DNA from: Streptomyces sp. NBC_01551
GTDB lineage: Bacteria > Actinomycetota > Actinomycetes > Streptomycetales > Streptomycetaceae
Reading direction: 5' to 3'
DNA: 64,000 nt
Assembly (NCBI RefSeq): GCF_026339935.1
Contig: NZ_JAPEPX010000002.1
Location: 1 to 64,000, forward strand
Part shown: one piece after another, positions 52,103 to 64,000 of the stretch
Numbering within the stretch: the stretch's first letter is position 1
Layout: each line of letters starts with the position of its first letter
Program-made: the position numbers and the translations under genes
Notes under the pieces: generated by a model
What the model was told of the DNA's origin: nothing
The model's database searches: none
The model's input: only the letters and a program-made list of their open reading frames with translations

Positions 52103-52620
52103 CTACCAGACGAAGAGGAGCAGCTGCTCGGCCGTGCCCGTGGCCGAAGGAGGCGGGCGCGGCGTCGTCCGTGAGGGGTGCGGGCCAGGCGCCGGTGCCG
52201 TCCAACGCGAGGAGCCAGGAGCGGCCCTCGGTGGCGTGGTAGTGGATGGTCGCGGCCCTCGTGCGGCCAGGCCCGCCGGGGTGGAGTTGCAGGTGTCGAG
52301 GAACTCGGCCACGCCGTCGATCGCGAGGTCCGCCGGCATCGGCTGCACGGCGCCTGCGGCGAGCTGGGCGTCGTAGGTGTGCGCCAGCACCTCATGCACC
52401 CGGCGCCGGGCAACGCCCCAGGCATTCGCCGGCGACACGCCGACGGCCCACCACGTCCAGCACTCGCGCTCCGGGCCGGCCTCGCGCAGCGCACTCAGCA
52501 GCAGCTCGTTCGACTCGGCGTACCAGGCCAGCAGCGTCTCGAGCTCGCGCGGCGCCTCCGCTGCATCCTTGGCCGGCGGAGCCTCGGGCGGGCCCGCGGC
52601 GACGATCGCGGCCCACCAAC
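52103..52620 (-). pseudogene. mycothiol-dependent maleylpyruvate isomerase-family fragment
   Basis: The minus strand reads LAWYAESNELLLSALREAGP, ECWTWWAVGVSPANAWGVAR, RRVHEVLAHTYDAQLAAGAV and DLAIDGVAEFLDTC, the DinB-like helical domain with the metal-site His in VHEVLAHT-like positions. A frameshift near 52262 moves homology to another frame (ATIHYHATEGRSWLLALDGT). The N-terminus is missing where the CRISPR array begins, so the gene is broken at both ends. Confidence 0.65.
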
Positions 52621-52669
52621 GCTGACCCGTACCCAGGTGCCGCTCGTCGCCTCGGGCGGGAGGAACCCG

Positions 52670-52942
52670 GGTTCATCTCCGCGGATGCGGAGCGCAGTAG
52701 GCCGTCTCCCGATTGGTCAGCATCCGCTTGGGCTCATTCCCGCAGGTCGCGGGAGCTCCTCATCTACGGCAAGCGCAACACCCTGGCCCTGGGGTCATCC
52801 CCGCTGAGGCAGGGAGCAGATCTCGACGGGAACGTAGAGCAGGAACGCGAAGGAGTCATCCCGGCAGGTGCGGAAAGCAGGCGGGAGCCACGGGTCGGGC
52901 GTCCCACCCCGCTGGGTGTCCCCCGAGCAAGCCTTGCGCCTC
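52670..52942. CRISPR. degenerate type I-E CRISPR array upstream of casA
   Basis: Four repeats of about 28 bases begin at 52670, 52731, 52792 and 52853, exactly 61 bases apart, as expected for 28-29-base repeats with 32-33-base spacers. They share the core TCAT(C/T)CC(C)GC and a closing GGAGC or GAGC, for example GTCATCCCCGCTGAGGCAGG and GTCATCCCGGCAGGTGCGGA. A fifth, poorer unit starts near 52911 (spacing 56). The repeats differ from one another at many sites, so the array is worn rather than freshly grown. Spacers of 33 bases are unlike one another. It lies about 120 bases before the Cascade genes. Confidence 0.7.
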
Positions 52943-53065
52943 AACAGTGTTGCCAGGCCCCGTAGTTGGTGTCTCAGAGACCCCGTCATACCCCCTCTTC
53001 CGCATGCTACGGTCCTGCCACATTCCACCAGGGAACCGTTATGAGCAGAGAGCGAACGATGCACC

Positions 53066-54729
53066 TTGGCTGAATTACACGCTCCGCCTCACGGGGCGAC
53101 GCGTCCCCAGTGGGACCCCCGACGGGAAGCATGCGCCCATGCCCTGACCATGACGGGTGAGAGGGTCGAGCGGAGCCTCACAGGACTACTCGAAGACGCC
53201 GATGGGCTGCGTGCCGTCGATGACACCACCCCCGGCGCGACGGTCGCTCTCCTCGAGTACCTGCTGGCCATCTGCTACGCGTCGGGCACCTATCCGGCCA
53301 CGGACACGGAGTGGCAGGACTGGGTGGAGCAGGGGCACTCGCTCGCTGAAGCCGCCAAGTGGCTCGCCGAGCAGCCCGACGGCGAGTGGGACCTCTTCCA
53401 CCCCACCGAACCGCTCGGCCAGAACGCGCTCCTCGCCCCCTTCCTCGACCGGCACGGGGCAGGACCGGCCCAGCTGGTCATCGAGCGCGTCGGCGATTAC
53501 AACCAGTTCTTCGACCACCACCACCTGGAGCACCCGACCCCGTTGCCCGCGGCCGAGGCGTTCCGGGCCATGCTCACCCAGCACGTGTACGCGCCCGCCG
53601 GGCGGGCGAGGATCTCCGGCAAGGAGACCCTCGGCCCCACGATCACCAATCTCGCCATCGGCCGCCTCAGCAGCCGCATCCGGGTCGTCGCGCTCGGCTC
53701 CACGCTCGGTGAGACCCTGCGGCTCAACCTCACGCCGTGTGCCGACGGACCGGGCGAGTTCAACCGCTCCTGGACCGCGGGAACGACGGAGCGCCGCGGC
53801 TTCCGCACGAAGCCGGACGGCCGGCCCGTGAGCGGTCCGGCGGACCTGCACAGCCACCTCGGCCGATCCATCCTGATGCGTCCGGCCGCTCTACCCGGGA
53901 CCGGGGCCGGAACCGGGACCGGGACCGGAGCCGGAGCCGGAGCCAAGGAACCCGCCGTCGACCGGGTGCTCGTCGGCGCCGGCGAGCTGCTCGCGCTCCG
54001 GCGCCCCCAGCTCCAGGACGTCGTCTACGCCAGCACGGCCGAGGGCAAGACGAAACCCCTCTGGGCATCGGCGTCCCGCGCCTTCTGGCGCGACGCGCAC
54101 GCGCTGTACGCCGCGGTCAAGGACGCGCGGCGGCCGGACGACGCCCGCCAGAGCGTGAACCTCTACGAGAGGCTGGCCCGGTTCCCGGGTCCGGACGACC
54201 CCCACGGCCCGGACAGCCCGCCCGTGCGCGGAATCAAGCTGTGGGCGGTGGGTCTCGTCGCCAAGCAGACCACGGCCATCACCTGGGTCTCGGGCGTCTA
54301 CCCCTTCGCCCCGGGCCTGGGCGCGACGCTGCACCGCGCGTCGAAGGGGGGTTCGGAGATCGCCGAGTACGTCGCGACGAGCCTGGGCAAGGCCGCCTAC
54401 GCGGCGTGGGAGATCGCCTATCCGAACCCGAAGCCGTCCGACAAGGCCGGCCAGATCGCCCGCTTCGACGTCCGGTGGCAGCACTGGGAGGCGGCCGAGG
54501 ACCCGTTCAACCTCCTGCTGGAGAGGACGGCCTCGGGCGAGCAGGTCGACGAGTGCCTCCTCGACTACGCCTCCACACTCGCCTCAAACGCCGCCGAGTT
54601 CCTCGCCAAGAGCCTCGACTCGCTCCCGAGGAACTCCCGGGGTTTCCAGGCCCGCGCCGCGGCACGCCGGCGATTCGAGAGCGAGCTGGCGAGCCGAAAG
54701 GCTCCCGCCCAACTTCAAGGGGAGGACGC

Positions 54730-54733
<4 letters not shown>
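53066..54733 (+). CDS. casA: Cascade large subunit Cse1/CasA (Cas8e)
   Basis: TTG 53066 gives 555 residues. Recognised Cse1 features are SLTGLLEDADGLRAV, LLEYLLAICYASGTYP, WDLFHPTEPLGQNALLAPFL, DYNQFFDHHH and the conserved C-terminal helical bundle ending at SLDSLPRNSRGFQARAAARR. Cse1 recognises the PAM and recruits Cas3. The N-terminus is doubtful: a plausible opening, APWLNYTLRLTGRR, lies in another frame just upstream (53061-53105), so the first 30 codons may be frameshifted. A Gly/Thr/Ala run near residue 280 (53897-53945) is a hexanucleotide-type low-complexity insertion. The gene overlaps casB by ATGA. No cas3 is found nearby. Confidence 0.8.
53897..53945. repeat. GGNCC-rich hexanucleotide repeat inside casA
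   Basis: Repeating GGGACC/GGAGCC-type units encode a Gly-Thr-Gly-Ala run between two structured parts of CasA. Changes in copy number would keep the frame. Confidence 0.6.
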
Positions 54734-58299
<3,566 letters not shown>

Positions 58300-58307
58300 G
58301 GGGGGCT

Positions 58308-58353
58308 GCCGGTCCCCAATCTTTTGTCCGCGGACAAAAGATTGGGGACCGGC
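58308..58353. repeat. 46-bp perfect palindrome, copy 1 of TTTTGTCCGCGGACAAAA family
   Basis: From 58308 to 58353 the sequence is its own reverse complement with no spacer; the core is CTTTTGTCCGCGGACAAAAG and the flanks GCCGGTCCCCAAT/ATTGGGGACCGGC. It starts nine bases past casE and could act as a terminator, but the same core recurs at 63456 and 63847. Confidence 0.9.
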
Positions 58354-58465
58354 CGGACAGATCTCGGAGCGGATTCTCGCCCCTACCGACGCTGGTGACT
58401 ACGTGGGCGAGGACGGGCCACGGTCCGATTTCTGGATGCCGTGACGTTCTCCCGAGGCGCTGCAG

Positions 58466-58657
58466 CTACGTCTCGGATCCAGCCGGCCTTGCCACCTGCC
58501 AGGTCTTGCGGACGCCGACGACTGCCGCCACGAGGGCGACCACCGTGAAGAAGACGACCAGAAATGGACTCTTGCATCTCGAAGCCGTCACGACCATACA
58601 GACGAAGACGGCCCAGTCGATCCAGGTCCGCTTCAACAACACCATCAACCCGTTCAC
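58466..58657 (-). CDS. small two-span membrane protein, 63 aa
   Basis: GTG 58657 has GGAGGGG about four bases upstream; an ATG at 58681 is the alternative. Two hydrophobic segments are present (WIDWAVFVCMVVTASRC and FLVVFFTVVALVAAVVGV) with basic loops. It is on the same strand as and about 100 bases downstream of the trypsin-nSTAND1 gene, so it may be its partner. The family is not recognised. Confidence 0.55.
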   Translation of the reverse strand: MNGLMVLLKRTWIDWAVFVCMVVTASRCKSPFLVVFFTVVALVAAVVGVRKTWQVARPAGSET

Positions 58658-58757
58658 GATCCCCTCCTGCCGGGAGTACATCATGCGGCAGAAGCCTGCG
58701 CGCGTCACCCAACGTGTGCACTCCACAGAAGTGATGCCGTTGGCGTCGGCTGCCCGG

Positions 58758-61700
58758 TCAGTCGCAGGGGTCTCCCGTGGCCGCTCCGTCGGGGGTCAGT
58801 TTGCCCACGGTGCCCGACTCCACGGACGTCGCCAGGGCAGAGCACAGGTGGGGCACTGCCGTGCCGGGGTCGATGGAGGTCAAGTTGGCCGGCCGGTGGG
58901 TGAGCCGCTGCTCGGGAAGTTTCCCCTCCTGGCTGCCCACGAACCCGATCGCGCCTCGGGCGTACAACGCCAGGTGGGCGTCGGGGCCGTCGCCCAGGGC
59001 CCGCACGGACAGCCACCCCGAGGAGAGGCGCATGACGGACTGCTGCGGTTCCTCTTGTCCGCCTACGCGCCAGACCCACACTCGTGTCGCCGTCTTCTCC
59101 TCCAGCTCCTCCACGGCCTTCGTCATCGCGTCCGTGTTGGCCACATCAATGGGGGGAAATTCGGGGTACTGCTTTCCCAGGTTGTCGAGCCCCATGGCGA
59201 ACAGGCGTTTCCCGGTCCGGTCGAGGGTGATCCGGGTGGAGCCGAGCGAGTCGCTGAGGCCGGGAAGCTGCGCGACGACTGCACCCGTGCGTACGTCCCA
59301 GACCTTGAACTCGGTTCCCCACTCGGTGTCCGACGGCGAGAGCGTAGCGGCGATGCGCGTGCCGTCGCCCGAGACGGTGACAGCGCCGTTGACGGCATAA
59401 GGCGTCAGAACCTTCCCCTCCGCGTTCGCGGCACCGCCGGCACCCGCCGCCTCGGTCAGCGGGATGTTCCTGAGCTCATGGCGGACGTAGGGCTTCTTGC
59501 CGCCCTCTCCCGTTGTCATCACGAGCGCCGATTCTCCGCCCGGCGCCAGCCAGAAACCTGTCAGCAACCTGAGGCCCATGTAGCTCTCCCACCGCAGTGA
59601 TGTCTCGGTGAGGAGCCGGCCGGTGGCGAGGTCACGCCGCTGCAGTTCCCACGTGTCGTTGGCGGTCTTGAGCATGAGCCCGATCACCTTGGCGGACGGA
59701 TCGATACTCATGGCCTCTACCGACGCCGCGCGCGCGATGCCCTTCACCGGGACGACGACCGTGGCGCGGCCCGAGCCCGTGTCGAACACCGTCAGGCACG
59801 TGGTCAGCGCGATCGCGGTGGGGTCCGGCGGACGGCACGGATTCTTCTTGAACTTCGAGGTGATGGCGGGGCTCATGGGGGTGATGAACGCCGCGTACCG
59901 CCCGCTGGCGTCGATGGCCGGCCGGTTGCCCTGCATCACCGGGTCGAGCAGGCCGAGGGAGACCTGCTTCGCGCTGCGGCCGTCCTCCGCGATCCGCCAC
60001 ACCGCGGGCTTCAGGTCGGGAGCCGTCAGGGCGACCGTCCTACCGTCCGCGCTCAACTGGTTGCGAACGGACATCACGCCATCGCCGCTCGTGCTCGCGG
60101 TGTCCGAGAGGGCGCTGCTGGGATCAGGCAACAGCACATCCGCGGACTGCAGTGCGGCGTAGCTGTTCCGTACCCGGTCGTTGGTCTCCTCCGTGACGGC
60201 CGTGTCACGGGCTCTCAGCGCCAGTCGGGCCTCGCCATACGCGTCGCGGTAGGCCAGCTTCGCGGCACCCTCGGCGAGGGAGTGGGCCGCGGAATGCGCC
60301 AGCTTCTCCTGCTGGTCGCGCCAGACCGATGTGCCCACGACGGCAAGTACGGTGACGACGGCTGCTGCCCGCAGGCCCAGTGCGCGGTGCCGTCGTCGAC
60401 TGCCGGCCAGATACCGGTGTTCTTCCCTGCCCATCTCGTCGGCATGAGTACGCAGCCACCGGCGCGCCTCGCGCGCTTCGGAGAGCGGTAGCAGCCGTCG
60501 CTTCGGGCAGCCCTCGCCGTACCACGCCTCGATCCGCTGGCGCAGGCCGTCCTGCCAAATGCGGAAGTCGCGCTCTCGAAGGGTGAGCTGGTGCAGTCTG
60601 TCCCAGCGGGTGATCAGGGATTCGTGCGCGAGTTCCACACCGAGCCGCGACTGCTCGTCGGCTACGCCGCCCTCGTCCCGGTCGGCGCCGGCGGCGGACC
60701 GTGGTAAGTCGGCCACTTCCCGGACGACGACCACCCGGGAGGTGGCCAGACGGCCGGCCAGGGCCCAGGTTTCGTCACCGAAGTCCGCCCGGGCGGCGGA
60801 GCGCCGGGTGAAGGCCATCCGGTCGGGCAGCGGATGTACGAGCTGGTTCAGCAGCCGGGCCGCCAGGGTCTGCTCGTCGGTGTCGAGCCCACTCCAGATG
60901 TGTTCGGCGTGATCCGCGAGAGCGTTCTGAACACCGCCCAGGTCGTCATAGGACTCGTGTGTCAGCAAGCCGTTCCGCTGGCGCTCCCACAGCTGGGACA
61001 AGGTGAACTGGACGAGCGGAAGGCGCCCGGGGGCGTGTCCCACCTCGTCCATGATGCGGTTGACCAAGCCCTCCTCGTACGTCACCGTGCACAGCTTCCC
61101 GATCGGTCCGAGAAGAGCCTGGCGCAGCTCGGCGTCGTCGAGTTCACCGACGGTCAGCAGCCGTTCGCCGTCCACCAGGAAGCCGAGCAGGGGCCGTTTG
61201 AGCGCGCTGCCGAGGAAGTCGGCTCGCAGCGCGCACAGCAGCCGCACAGGGGAGTCGGCCCATGCGACGGGAGCATTGCCGTCCGTCCCCGCGCCGGAGG
61301 CCGGAACGGCCGAGCGCAGCGCGGCGGCAAAGTCGTCGGCGGCCTGATCGGAGGCAGCGAAGACCTCTTCGAGCTGGTCAACGAAGATCAGCAGCCGCTC
61401 CGCACCCCGGGCCTCCAGCACGGCGCCGGTGATCTCCCGCAGCCCGTCCCGGGCTATGCGCTCTGCAAGCTCGGTCACCCGGTCGAGACGCTGAACGGCA
61501 TCGGAATCGGCGGTGGTGCCGTTGGCCCGCTCCCCCGCCAGTGCGCGATCGAGCGCGAACGCGAGAGATCGCAACGGCGTACGCGCCTCGGAGGGCCGCA
61601 TGGACACGACCACGGTGCCCGGCTCCGCTCGCAGCCGGGGCAGCACGCCTGCCCGGACGAGCGACGACTTTCCGACGCCGGAAGGCCCGATCACGGTGAC

Positions 61701-62516
61701 GACCGGCGCGACCCGGCTTCGTCGGACGATCTGACCGGAGAGCCCGTCCCGCCCGAAGAAGACGTCCGCCTCCGCCTCGGAGAACGGGCGCAGGCCGGGG
61801 AAGGGTGTGGGTGGCTGAGCCATGGACCTGAGCCGTGGCCACGCCTCGAACAGTCCGGCGGTCGGCACCATGTAGGCGCTGCGGATGCCCGAGCCGCGCC
61901 AGGCGGTCACCACCATGCCGACGGCTGCCGCGCGCTCCGGGTCCCAGACCGGGACTCCGGAGAACCCCTTCCGGATGTCGAACTGGCTGGTGCCGTCCAC
62001 ATCGATCTGGACCCAGCCCCGGGCCTGCCGTCCGCGCAGCCGCCCGATGCTCCACACCCCGCTGTCGGACAGCTCGGGAAAGCCCAGCACCACCCCGCGG
62101 AGGTCGAAGGTCTCCGGGGCGTTGATCAGCGCAGCTGCGGTGGCAGCTGACGGGGGCGAAGCTGTGAGACGGAGGCCGGCGACGTCCTCGGGGGGCGTCC
62201 TGCCGGGCGGCACCCAGTGCTCGACCTCGGCGGTCACCCTTACGCCTGGTGCCACGAGCGGGAAGTCCAGCGTCACCGGCTCTGAGGGACGCGAAGTGCT
62301 CTCGCCGTCCCTTCCGAGCGCCATGTTGACGACGTGAGCGCAGGTCAGGAGGCGGTCCGGTGCCGCCAGGAAGGCTCCCCCGATCGGTCGCCCGTTCCGG
62401 CCCCACACCCGCGCGACGGCGGCACCCAGTGGACTGACAGCGGCGGCCCCGGCGGAACCGGTGGATCCAGTGGCCCCGGTCGTCGCGCGGTTTGGCTCAC
62501 GGGCCACGTCCGCCAC
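58758..62516 (-). CDS. trypsin-like protease / nSTAND1 ATPase / beta-propeller
   Basis: GTG 62516 with GGAGGGG upstream; 1252 residues. Residues 30-225 are a trypsin-fold protease with H61 (LLTCAHVV), D111 (PEDVAGLRL) and S186 (RKGFSGVPVW). After FPGLRPFSEAEADVFFGRDG comes the nSTAND1 ATPase with Walker A GPSGVGKS (277-284) and Walker B RLLIFVDQLEEVF. A membrane helix (LGLRAAAVVTVLAVVGTSVW, near 740) separates this from a C-terminal WD40-like propeller (repeats with VWRIAEDGRSAKQ, VWDVRTGAVVAQL, VWVWRVGGQEEPQ). The propeller would sense a signal, the ATPase oligomerise and the protease act. Divergent trypco1 gene at 62628 is the known companion. Confidence 0.88.
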   Translation of the reverse strand: MADVAREPNRATTGATGSTGSAGAAAVSPLGAAVARVWGRNGRPIGGAFLAAPDRLLTCAHVVNMALGRDGESTSRPSEPVTLDFPLVAPGVRVTAEVEHWVPPGRTPPEDVAGLRLTASPPSAATAAALINAPETFDLRGVVLGFPELSDSGVWSIGRLRGRQARGWVQIDVDGTSQFDIRKGFSGVPVWDPERAAAVGMVVTAWRGSGIRSAYMVPTAGLFEAWPRLRSMAQPPTPFPGLRPFSEAEADVFFGRDGLSGQIVRRSRVAPVVTVIGPSGVGKSSLVRAGVLPRLRAEPGTVVVSMRPSEARTPLRSLAFALDRALAGERANGTTADSDAVQRLDRVTELAERIARDGLREITGAVLEARGAERLLIFVDQLEEVFAASDQAADDFAAALRSAVPASGAGTDGNAPVAWADSPVRLLCALRADFLGSALKRPLLGFLVDGERLLTVGELDDAELRQALLGPIGKLCTVTYEEGLVNRIMDEVGHAPGRLPLVQFTLSQLWERQRNGLLTHESYDDLGGVQNALADHAEHIWSGLDTDEQTLAARLLNQLVHPLPDRMAFTRRSAARADFGDETWALAGRLATSRVVVVREVADLPRSAAGADRDEGGVADEQSRLGVELAHESLITRWDRLHQLTLRERDFRIWQDGLRQRIEAWYGEGCPKRRLLPLSEAREARRWLRTHADEMGREEHRYLAGSRRRHRALGLRAAAVVTVLAVVGTSVWRDQQEKLAHSAAHSLAEGAAKLAYRDAYGEARLALRARDTAVTEETNDRVRNSYAALQSADVLLPDPSSALSDTASTSGDGVMSVRNQLSADGRTVALTAPDLKPAVWRIAEDGRSAKQVSLGLLDPVMQGNRPAIDASGRYAAFITPMSPAITSKFKKNPCRPPDPTAIALTTCLTVFDTGSGRATVVVPVKGIARAASVEAMSIDPSAKVIGLMLKTANDTWELQRRDLATGRLLTETSLRWESYMGLRLLTGFWLAPGGESALVMTTGEGGKKPYVRHELRNIPLTEAAGAGGAANAEGKVLTPYAVNGAVTVSGDGTRIAATLSPSDTEWGTEFKVWDVRTGAVVAQLPGLSDSLGSTRITLDRTGKRLFAMGLDNLGKQYPEFPPIDVANTDAMTKAVEELEEKTATRVWVWRVGGQEEPQQSVMRLSSGWLSVRALGDGPDAHLALYARGAIGFVGSQEGKLPEQRLTHRPANLTSIDPGTAVPHLCSALATSVESGTVGKLTPDGAATGDPCD

Positions 62517-62627
62517 GCCCCCTCCTCAGCGTCACTCCCGCTATCGTTCTGGTGAGCATGACAGAACACCCCTTAGCATGCAGGCGAGTTGAGCCCTGTA
62601 GCGCCAGGAACGGAGGAGTTCCCCAAC

Positions 62628-63047
62628 ATGCCCGAACTGATCGAGATGCATCTGGACGAGGGTGGCAGCGTCTGGGTGGAGGTTTCGGATGGCCTCCCTG
62701 TGATCGATCGCGTGGGCAGGGGCGAGGACGCCCTGCGCTCGACCGCCCGAACGCTGCAGGACGCCCTGTCCCGCGTCCGCCCGGCGGTCGACGCGGTCGT
62801 GGACCAACTGCGTTCCGCAGCTCTCCCTCCGGACGAGGTGAATGTCCAATTCGGGATCAAGATCACCGCGGAGGCGGGGGCCGTGATCGCCAAGGCGGCT
62901 ACGGAGGCCAACTTCACCGTCTCGGCTACTTGGGTGAGTGAGCGGAGCATGGGCAGAGGTGCCAGTTCGGCAGGGGCGGCCAATGCAGCCGACGAGGAAG
63001 CACCGCTTGCTGCCCCTCCGTCGCCCCGCGGCGCCCAGAACCCCTGA
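62628..63047 (+). CDS. trypco1 (trypsin-co-occurring domain 1) protein
   Basis: ATG 62628 follows CGGAGGAG at ideal spacing; 139 residues. The segment LIEMHLDEGGSVWVEV and the helix RTLQDALSRVRPAVDAVVDQ with the strand PPDEVNVQFGIKITAEAGAV are the recognised trypco1 pattern, with the conserved F-G-I-K-x-T-x-E-A-G-A. The C-terminal tail is disordered. It is divergent from the trypsin-nSTAND1 gene with 111 bases between starts, so both are probably co-regulated, and its product is expected to partner or be processed by the protease. Confidence 0.88.
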   Translation: MPELIEMHLDEGGSVWVEVSDGLPVIDRVGRGEDALRSTARTLQDALSRVRPAVDAVVDQLRSAALPPDEVNVQFGIKITAEAGAVIAKAATEANFTVSATWVSERSMGRGASSAGAANAADEEAPLAAPPSPRGAQNP

Positions 63048-63455
63048 CCAGAGGGCCCATACGAAGGGCTCACCCCGTCCCGCAGAACAACGTGGTGAAG
63101 CTTGACCGCTCACCCGGGGTCGTCCGAGCGTCTACGAGCGCAGCAGCCGCAGCGCGTCAGTCGTAGAGCTGCGCGGCCCCGGCCGCCACCACCGTGCCGG
63201 CGGGAGACGGCGCCGCCGCTACGGCGTTCCTGTCCACGCCGAAGAACGTCGAGTGCGTCGGCAACATCGGAGGGCAACCCTGGCGTCATGCCCGCACCGT
63301 GTGTCTGGCTTGCAGCGTTTGCAGGATCCTTCTCTCTCCCCGAGCTGCGGTCGGCAGTCCACCTGACGCGAGCTGTCTGTCAACGAACACAGTCCACGCA
63401 GGTCAGGGCAGCGCCGAAGCCACCTACGCTGAAAGGGACAGCGATCGGCGCGGCT
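63048..63455. other. intergenic region without a recognisable gene
   Basis: About 400 bases. Several short open stretches occur in all frames but none has a start with an RBS or a family pattern. It lies between the trypco1 gene and the convergent palindrome/terminator block. Confidence 0.4.
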
Positions 63456-63485
63456 CCCGACTTTTGTCCGCGGACAAAAGTCGGG
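63456..63485. repeat. 30-bp perfect palindrome, copy 2
   Basis: CCCGACTTTTGTCCG and its exact complement meet at CCGCGG. Shares the 20-base core CTTTTGTCCGCGGACAAAAG with the copies at 58308 and 63847. It runs into the terminator hairpin that follows. Confidence 0.9.
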
Positions 63486-63518
63486 GCCCCACCGCCGGTG
63501 AAAAGGCGGTGGGACCCC
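63483..63518 (-). terminator. hairpin terminator of the last gene
   Basis: GGGGCCCCACCGCC and GGCGGTGGGACCCC pair with one mismatch around GGTGAAAA, 20 bases past the stop of the minus-strand gene at 63539. Confidence 0.65.
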
Positions 63519-63538
63519 GGGGTGTCCGTCGGCGGGTG

Positions 63539-64000
63539 CTACCGCCGCTTGTTGATGTGGATCAGGCGCATCGTGAGCTCCGCGCGGTCCTTGGCCGTCA
63601 TGTTCTGCCGGATCGCGTTGAACACGGCCTCCGGATCGTCCCACATGACCGAAGCCGGATCCGCTCCCCTTCCCTGAGACGGGATGGCGCCCTCTGGCTC
63701 GTGCAGGTGAACCTCCGGCACGGCTGCCGCCGGCTCCGGCGTGCTCGGTGTCGACGGCTGCGGAGCCGGACTCAGCTGGGCCGGTTCCGGGAGCGAGGCG
63801 GCCGGAGCCGACTCTTCCACCACCATCGGCGGCAGGCTCTCGGGCTCCCGACTTTTGTCCGCGGACAAAAGTCGGGCCGGCGGCTGACCCTGCTCCGCAG
63901 CCTCCGCGACTCCCCCAGCCAGGCCCGCGCCGTCCTGCGCAGGCACCGGGACGGACTCCTGAGCGCCCCGCAGTATCTCCCGCTGCGCCGCCTTGACCTG
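63539..64000 (-). CDS. C-terminal part of an unknown protein (partial)
   Basis: The frame is open from the window edge to TAG 63541-63539, giving 153 residues. It begins QVKAAQREILRGAQE, passes through a long Pro/Ala/Ser-rich linker (SPAPQPSTPSTPEPAAAV) and ends in a compact helical segment (MWDDPEAVFNAIRQNMTAKD, RAELTMRLIHINKRR). The linker contains ARLLSADKSRE, which is encoded by a copy of the TTTTGTCCGCGGACAAAA palindrome, so the repeat is inside the gene. The start and main domain are outside the window. A DNA-binding or partition-type role is conceivable because the palindromes surround it, but nothing in the visible part shows it. Confidence 0.6.
   Translation of the reverse strand, partial: QVKAAQREILRGAQESVPVPAQDGAGLAGGVAEAAEQGQPPARLLSADKSREPESLPPMVVEESAPAASLPEPAQLSPAPQPSTPSTPEPAAAVPEVHLHEPEGAIPSQGRGADPASVMWDDPEAVFNAIRQNMTAKDRAELTMRLIHINKRR
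63847..63876. repeat. 30-bp perfect palindrome, copy 3 (inside a gene)
   Basis: Same 30-base palindrome as copy 2, here within the coding part of the last gene where it reads RLLSADKSR on the minus strand. Being perfectly palindromic in coding DNA argues against simple termination. Confidence 0.9.

Noticed and set aside
63102..63677. A 191-codon plus-strand frame across copy 2 of the palindrome
   Set aside because: Antisense to the last gene and through a terminator; the peptide DFCPRTKV is only the palindrome read in another frame.

Overview
The window is high-GC actinobacterial DNA with strong third-position GC bias, GTG/TTG starts, leaderless or weakly led genes and U-less hairpin terminators. 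Its families (trypco1/trypco2, nSTAND1, DNRLRE/FG-GAP partners of Rhs proteins, type I-E cas, Rhs/Hint toxins) point to Streptomyces or a close relative. It reads as an accessory or chromosome-arm region: no housekeeping operon, no rRNA or tRNA seen, many recombinase and transposase relics, and a dense set of conflict and defence modules. All names come from reading the translated sequence; no database search was run.

Layout. 0-4 kb: the end of a TPR protein, a small membrane peptide with two strong hairpins, a conserved hypothetical gene, then a HEPN/zinc-ribbon gene behind a sharp operator-like palindrome and a tyrosine recombinase. 4.3-9.6 kb (minus strand): a likely operon of a three-helix PycTM-like membrane effector, a Crp/Fnr regulator, a class III nucleotidyl cyclase, a STAND-like protein with a broken P-loop and two coupled unknown genes, which I read as an expanded Pycsar-like antiphage operon. 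9.9-14.6 kb (minus): trypco2 plus a trypsin-STAND-TPR protein. 14.8-20.2 kb: IS relics, a VOC protein, gene fragments (UDP-sugar dehydrogenase, GNAT, epimerase, quinone oxidoreductase) and a MerR/MFS divergent pair. 20.2-28 kb: a truncated integrase, hypothetical genes, a lipoprotein, a MITE-like TTAA-flanked inverted repeat, broken serine and tyrosine recombinases and a second MFS transporter.

28.1-42.7 kb is a polymorphic-toxin island: Tn3 relics, a deaminase-toxin fragment, an orphan toxin tail with a possible immunity gene, an integrase remnant, an immunity gene, a 2525-residue secreted Rhs-ricin-Hint-deaminase protein and its divergent DNRLRE/FG-GAP partner. 42.8-49.7 kb: an ECF-like sigma factor with a membrane protein, small membrane proteins, and an HTH-STAND protein of 1263 residues. 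50.2-51.9 kb: a DUF1326/DUF2182 pair. 51.9-58.3 kb: two gene fragments, a decayed type I-E CRISPR array with 61-bp periodicity and a Cascade operon (casA-E) without cas3, cas1 or cas2. 58.3-64 kb: a second trypsin-nSTAND1-propeller protein with a divergent trypco1 gene, bracketed by copies of a long perfect palindrome, and the C-terminal part of an unknown gene running off the window.

Together the window looks like a defence and competition island: nucleotide-second-messenger signalling, two protease-STAND alarms, an HTH-STAND protein, a HEPN candidate, a Cascade and a contact or secreted toxin with spare tails, spaced by mobile-element debris.
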